Shown one piece after another: positions 6,773 through 9,057 of a DNA stretch of 9,057 bases. The notes under the pieces were generated by a model. The model saw only the letters and a program-made list of their open reading frames with translations, did no database searches and was not told the DNA's origin. The stretch is from CAYJRR01 sp964372275 [NCBI: uncultured bacterium]. Lineage in GTDB: Bacteria > CAYJRR01. The stretch lies in NCBI GenBank assembly GCA_964372275.1, contig CAYJRR010000157.1, positions 1 through 9,057 of the forward strand, written 5' to 3'. Both the position numbers and the translations under genes were made by a program. How positions within the stretch are numbered: position 1 is the stretch's first letter; every line of letters begins with the position of its first letter.

Positions 6773-7629
6773 CCTCGCTCGCGCGCAGGATCCTCCCGCC
6801 GCGCCGGGCGCAGACGGTCGCGGAGGCGGCGCTGTGGACGGTGATGGCGCTGACGCTGGCCGTCCTCCTCTACATCCTCTTCTTCGTCCTCAGCCGGGGG
6901 TTGGGGCACGTCACCTGGACGTTCCTCACCGCGCCCCCGGCCGCGAGCGGCAAGGCGGGCGGCGTCTTCCCGATGATCGTCGGGACGCTGGCGGTGACGG
7001 CCCTGGCGACGCTCCTGGCGACCCCGCTCGGTCTCGGGACGGCGATCTACCTCACCGAGTACACCCGCGGCGGCCGGCTCACCCGGGTGATCCGCTTCGG
7101 CGCGGAGTGCCTCGCCGGGGTTCCCTCGATCATCTTCGGGCTGTTCGGCTTCGTCTTCTTCGTCATCACGCTCGGGATGGGCTGGTCGATCCTCGCCGGC
7201 GGACTGACGCTGGCGTTCATGATCCTCCCCACCGTGATCCGCACCTCGGAGGAGTCGATCAAGGCGGTCCCCCCGGCGTTCCGCGAGGTCTCGCTCTCGC
7301 TCGGCGCCAGCAAGTGGCAGTCGATCGTCAAGGTGGTGTTGCCGAGCGCCATGCCGGGGATCGTCACCGGCGTGATCCTGGGCGTGGGGCGCTCGATCAG
7401 CGAGACGGCGGCGGTCATCTTCACCTCCGGATCGAGCCTCTCGCGCGCCATCCCGACCTCGCTGTTCGACGGCACGCGCACCCTTTCGGTGCACTTCTAC
7501 CAGCTCGCGCGCGAAGGGATCTCCGCGGAGAAGGCCTACGCCACGGCGAGCGTGCTGGTGCTGGCGATCCTCGCCATCAACGTGAGCGCCTACGCGATCA
7601 TGCACCGCTTCATGAGGCGCTACCGATGA
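6769..7629 (+). CDS. pstA: Phosphate ABC transporter permease PstA
   Basis: This is the second permease subunit of the Pst importer. From the GTG at 6769 it has 286 residues, normal for PstA. That start overlaps the pstC stop as GTGA and is preceded by GGAG at 6757-6760 with 8 nt spacing; the same frame stays open further upstream, but only as an out-of-frame shadow of pstC. Membrane segments include one near 20-42, then a periplasmic stretch and the permease core. The EAA loop starts at Phe171 (FREVSLSLGASKWQ to VLPSAMPGI). GRSISETAAVIFTSG corresponds to the conserved GRxxGETAP region of PstA; the usual Gly before Glu is Ser here, and the Arg and Glu are kept. The stop overlaps the pstB1 ATG (ATGA). 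Confidence 0.93.
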   Translation: MTSLARRILPPRRAQTVAEAALWTVMALTLAVLLYILFFVLSRGLGHVTWTFLTAPPAASGKAGGVFPMIVGTLAVTALATLLATPLGLGTAIYLTEYTRGGRLTRVIRFGAECLAGVPSIIFGLFGFVFFVITLGMGWSILAGGLTLAFMILPTVIRTSEESIKAVPPAFREVSLSLGASKWQSIVKVVLPSAMPGIVTGVILGVGRSISETAAVIFTSGSSLSRAIPTSLFDGTRTLSVHFYQLAREGISAEKAYATASVLVLAILAINVSAYAIMHRFMRRYR

Positions 7630-8402
7630 CCCTGGGCCCGGCGACGCCGGAAGGGAAGATTGAGATCCGGTCCCTCTCCATCGCCTACGGCGACCAGACG
7701 GTCGTGCGGAACGTCGGCCTCGACGTCCCGGCGAACTCGATCTACGCCTTCATCGGTCCGTCGGGAAGCGGGAAGACGTCGATCCTCCGAACCCTCAACC
7801 TCCTCTCGGTCGACGTCGACCGCGCGACCGTCACCGGCGAGGTGAAGATCGACGGGAAGGACCTCCTCCGCGGGCACTGGGAGCGGGCGATCCTCCGGCG
7901 GAAGATCGGGATGGTCTTCGCCACGCCGCAGCCGCTTCCGCGCTCGATCTACGAGAACCTGATCTTCGGGCCCAAGCTCGCCGGCGTGCGTGGGAAGGCC
8001 ACGTTCGACGAGATCGTCGAGACCAGCCTCACCGCGGCGCAGCTCTGGAACGAGGTGAAGGATCGTCTGCACCACTCCGCCTTCGCGCTGTCCGGCGGGC
8101 AGCAGCAGCGCCTCTGCATCGCGCGGGCGATCGCCCTCGATCCGGAGGTGATCCTCCTCGACGAGCCGTGCTCCGGCCTCGACCCGATCTCGACCCTGAA
8201 GATCGAAGAGGCGATGGAATCGCTTCGCTCGCGTTTCACCTGGGTGATCGTCACCAACAACACCAAGCAGGCGGCGCGCGTCAGCGAACGGACCGCCTTC
8301 TTCCTCCTCGGGGAGCTGGTCGAGGACGGTCCAACGGAGCGCCTGTTCACCGCCCCCGAAGATCCGCGGACCGGCGACTACATCGAAGGGCGTTTCGGAT
8401 GA
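7626..8402 (+). CDS. pstB: Phosphate ABC transporter ATPase PstB1, degenerate Q-loop and H-loop
   Basis: This is a nucleotide-binding subunit of the Pst importer, 258 residues, with PstB features throughout: Walker [10 protein letters not shown] (Lys50), [10 protein letters not shown], signature [15 protein letters not shown] (155-169), Walker B LLDEP with Asp179 and Glu180, D-loop SGLDP, and the PstB C terminus [12 protein letters not shown] to YIEGRFG. Two catalytic positions are changed. In the segment where PstB has VFQxPNPFP, this protein has VFATPQPLP, so the Q-loop Gln is Ala99. Where PstB has [12 protein letters not shown], it has [12 protein letters not shown], so the switch His is Asn211. 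Walker A, B and the signature are intact, so ATP binding is expected, but hydrolysis at its own site may be weak. ATG overlaps the pstA stop (ATGA), with GAGG at 7614-7617. A second pstB follows at once, suggesting the two work as a pair. Confidence 0.92.
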   Translation: MTLGPATPEGKIEIRSLSIAYGDQTVVRNVGLDVPANSIYAFIGPSGSGKTSILRTLNLLSVDVDRATVTGEVKIDGKDLLRGHWERAILRRKIGMVFATPQPLPRSIYENLIFGPKLAGVRGKATFDEIVETSLTAAQLWNEVKDRLHHSAFALSGGQQQRLCIARAIALDPEVILLDEPCSGLDPISTLKIEEAMESLRSRFTWVIVTNNTKQAARVSERTAFFLLGELVEDGPTERLFTAPEDPRTGDYIEGRFG

Positions 8403-9057
8403 CGGAGCCGACCGCGACGCCGGCCAAGATCCGCACGGACGGGCTCGACCTGTACTACGGCGCCTTCCATGCGCTCAAAGGGGTCGGGATCTCGATCGCG
8501 CGGAACCGGATCACCGCGCTGATCGGGCCGTCCGGGTGCGGGAAGTCGACCTTGCTGCGGACCTTCAACCGCATGAACGATCTGATTGCCGGTTGCCGGG
8601 TGGAGGGGACGGTGGAGCTCGACGGCCGGCCGATCTACGGCGCCGAGGTCGACATCGACGCCCTGCGCAAGCGGATCGGGATGGTCTTCCAGCGTCCCAA
8701 CCCCTTCCCGCTCTCGGTCTACGAGAACGTCGCCTACGGTCCGCGGATCCACGCGCTCGCGTCCGGCGACGATCTCTTCGCGCGCGTCGAGAAGAGTCTC
8801 GCCGCCGTCGGTCTATGGGACGGACTCAAGGACCGTCTCGACGAGAACGCGCTGGCGTTGTCGGGCGAACAGCAGCAGCGCCTCTGCATCGCGCGCGTAC
8901 TGGCGGTCGAGCCGGAGGTCCTCCTGATGGACGAGCCCTGCTCCGCGCTCGACCCGATCGCCACCATGCGCATCGAAGAGCTGATGCAGGAGCTCTACGC
9001 ACGGTACACGATCGTGATCGTGACCCACAACATGCAGCAGGCGGCCCGCGTCTCGCA
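8399..9057 (+). CDS. pstB: Phosphate ABC transporter ATPase PstB2 with LSGEQ signature, 3'-truncated by the window edge
   Basis: This is a second PstB-type ATPase; 219 codons are visible and the frame is open to the end, so perhaps 35-40 residues are missing. Walker [10 protein letters not shown] (Lys49), Q-loop [11 protein letters not shown] (Gln98), Walker B LLMDEP (Asp178, Glu179), SALDP and the switch region [12 protein letters not shown] (His210) are all canonical. The signature is [14 protein letters not shown]: the second Gly of LSGGQ is Glu157 (codon GAA at 8867-8869). That Gly normally contacts the gamma-phosphate of ATP held by the partner subunit; the same position is altered in CFTR G551D. 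The start ATG overlaps the pstB1 stop (ATGA), with GAAGGG at 8385-8390 as a ribosome site. The sequence differs from PstB1 over its whole length, so this is an old paralogue pair rather than a recent duplication. Confidence 0.92.
   Translation, partial: MTEPTATPAKIRTDGLDLYYGAFHALKGVGISIARNRITALIGPSGCGKSTLLRTFNRMNDLIAGCRVEGTVELDGRPIYGAEVDIDALRKRIGMVFQRPNPFPLSVYENVAYGPRIHALASGDDLFARVEKSLAAVGLWDGLKDRLDENALALSGEQQQRLCIARVLAVEPEVLLMDEPCSALDPIATMRIEELMQELYARYTIVIVTHNMQQAARVS

Noticed and set aside
6834-7625. Upstream in-frame extension of pstB1 to 6834.
   Set aside because: It is an out-of-frame shadow of pstA; the PstB homology begins after the ATG at 7626.
8399-9057. Possibility that the second pstB is a decaying pseudogene because of LSGEQ.
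   Set aside because: The frame is open, all other catalytic motifs are canonical, and it is PstB1, not PstB2, that lost the Q- and H-loop residues; the pattern fits division of labour better than decay.
1-9057. CRISPR arrays, tRNA or rRNA genes, insertion sequences, attachment sites.
   Set aside because: No regularly spaced repeats, cloverleaf-like segments, transposase motifs or terminal inverted repeats were seen; almost all bases are coding.

Overview
This is a very GC-rich bacterial stretch (roughly 70% by eye) with tightly packed genes, frequent GTG starts and 4-nt gene overlaps. The twin-arginine lipoprotein, the PstS lipoprotein and the high GC suggest a Gram-negative-type soil or environmental lineage such as Acidobacteriota or Myxococcota. 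That placement is a guess: no rRNA or other marker gene is present.

Left part (1-3515, plus strand): the 3' portion of a GT-B glycosyltransferase (GT4 family), a UDP-glucose 4-epimerase (GalE) joined to it by a GTGA overlap, and, after a 9-bp gap, a Tat-exported probable lipoprotein of the phospholipase C/acid phosphatase family (PF04185). The first two genes look like surface polysaccharide metabolism. The third is an envelope phosphoesterase.

Right part (3537-9057): a phosphate-sensing and high-affinity phosphate-uptake locus. A PhoR-type histidine kinase lies on the minus strand and converges on the phosphoesterase. It is divergent from a five-gene plus-strand operon pstS-pstC-pstA-pstB1-pstB2, in which every junction is a 4-nt ATGA or GTGA overlap. 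The 114-bp divergent control region carries a Pho-box-like pair of half-sites with an 11-bp period, enclosed by an 8-bp inverted repeat. No phoB or phoU is in the window; the locus runs off the right edge inside pstB2.

How it works together: the exported phosphoesterase could release phosphate from organic esters, PstS would capture it, PstC/PstA would translocate it, and the two ATPases would drive uptake while PhoR reports phosphate status.

The most interesting signal is in the two ATPases. PstB1 lacks the Q-loop glutamine (Ala99) and the switch histidine (Asn211) but has a perfect LSGGQ. PstB2 keeps both of those residues but has LSGEQ. The defects are complementary: a PstB1-PstB2 heterodimer would have one fully canonical and one doubly degenerate ATP site, as in asymmetric ABC exporters such as TAP and CFTR. 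This would be unusual for a phosphate importer.
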